NCBI GenBank assembly: GCA_031270755.1
Contig: JAISWV010000176.1
Coordinates: 1-5,346 of the forward strand
From: Synergistaceae bacterium
GTDB taxonomy: Bacteria > Synergistota > Synergistia > Synergistales > Aminobacteriaceae
Direction: 5' to 3'
DNA: 5,346 nt
Shown here: positions 5,298 through 5,346 of the stretch, one piece after another
How the letters are laid out: each line of letters starts with the position of its first letter
Position numbering within the stretch: the stretch's first letter is position 1
The notes under the pieces: generated by a model
The model's input: the letters and a program-made list of their open reading frames with translations, nothing else
What the model was told of the DNA's origin: nothing
Databases searched by the model: none
Program-made: the position numbers and the translations under genes

Positions 5298-5346
5298 ATG
5301 AGTCGCACCATCGAGTACGGTCGTTTGATCGAAATCACTGAAGGGA
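5298..5346 (+). CDS. Start of an unidentified downstream gene, 3' partial
   Basis: ATG 5298 opens a frame that stays open to the window edge for 16 codons, reading MSRTIEYGRLIEITEG. A strong Shine-Dalgarno, GGGAGG (5283-5288), lies nine bases upstream and overlaps the last codons of the flavoprotein gene. Only six bases separate the flavoprotein stop from this start, so translational coupling is likely. The alternative ATG at 5291, overlapping the TGA, meets a stop after 16 codons and is rejected. Too little is present to name a product. Confidence 0.7.
   Translation, partial: MSRTIEYGRLIEITEG

Overview
The window looks like chromosomal DNA from a diderm bacterium. Coding DNA is GC-rich with strong G/C third positions, and the two longer intergenic gaps are AT-rich. 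The diderm inference rests on a periplasmic-type Do/HtrA protease with a signal peptide and two PDZ domains, and on a single-pass ankyrin protein predicted to face the periplasm. The overall flavour (Jag next to an Lgt-like protein, GTG starts, a Cys-rich nitronate monooxygenase relative) reminds me of Synergistota or a similar anaerobic lineage. That is an impression from the proteins and was not tested. All genes lie on the + strand, and I see no tRNA, rRNA, CRISPR or mobile element.

Left part (1-1334): the C-terminal KH-R3H part of the RNA-binding protein Jag/KhpB, cut off at the window edge, is followed after 37 bases by a seven-helix membrane protein. This is a clear relative of prolipoprotein diacylglyceryl transferase, but key catalytic positions are replaced by a Gly-Cys-Cys motif. 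The two are probably co-transcribed, and I find no terminator after the second.

Middle (1335-3045): a 200-base AT-rich gap holds a plausible promoter with a U-rich leader, then a complete two-PDZ HtrA serine protease. The gene closes with a strong intrinsic terminator, so htrA looks like a single-gene unit. This protease degrades or refolds damaged proteins in the cell envelope.

Right part (3046-5346): phased T-tracts and an extended -10 promoter start a second unit. It encodes a membrane-anchored ankyrin-repeat protein, then an FMN-dependent nitronate monooxygenase/FabK-like flavoprotein with a C-terminal cysteine cluster, then the first 16 codons of a tightly spaced third gene that I cannot identify. 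For the ankyrin and flavoprotein genes the longest possible ORF gives the wrong start. The promoter and Shine-Dalgarno positions favour ATG 3164 and GTG 4185.

I found no proven new system. The most interesting leads are the altered Lgt-like enzyme, the ankyrin-flavoprotein operon, and the cysteine cluster in the flavoprotein.
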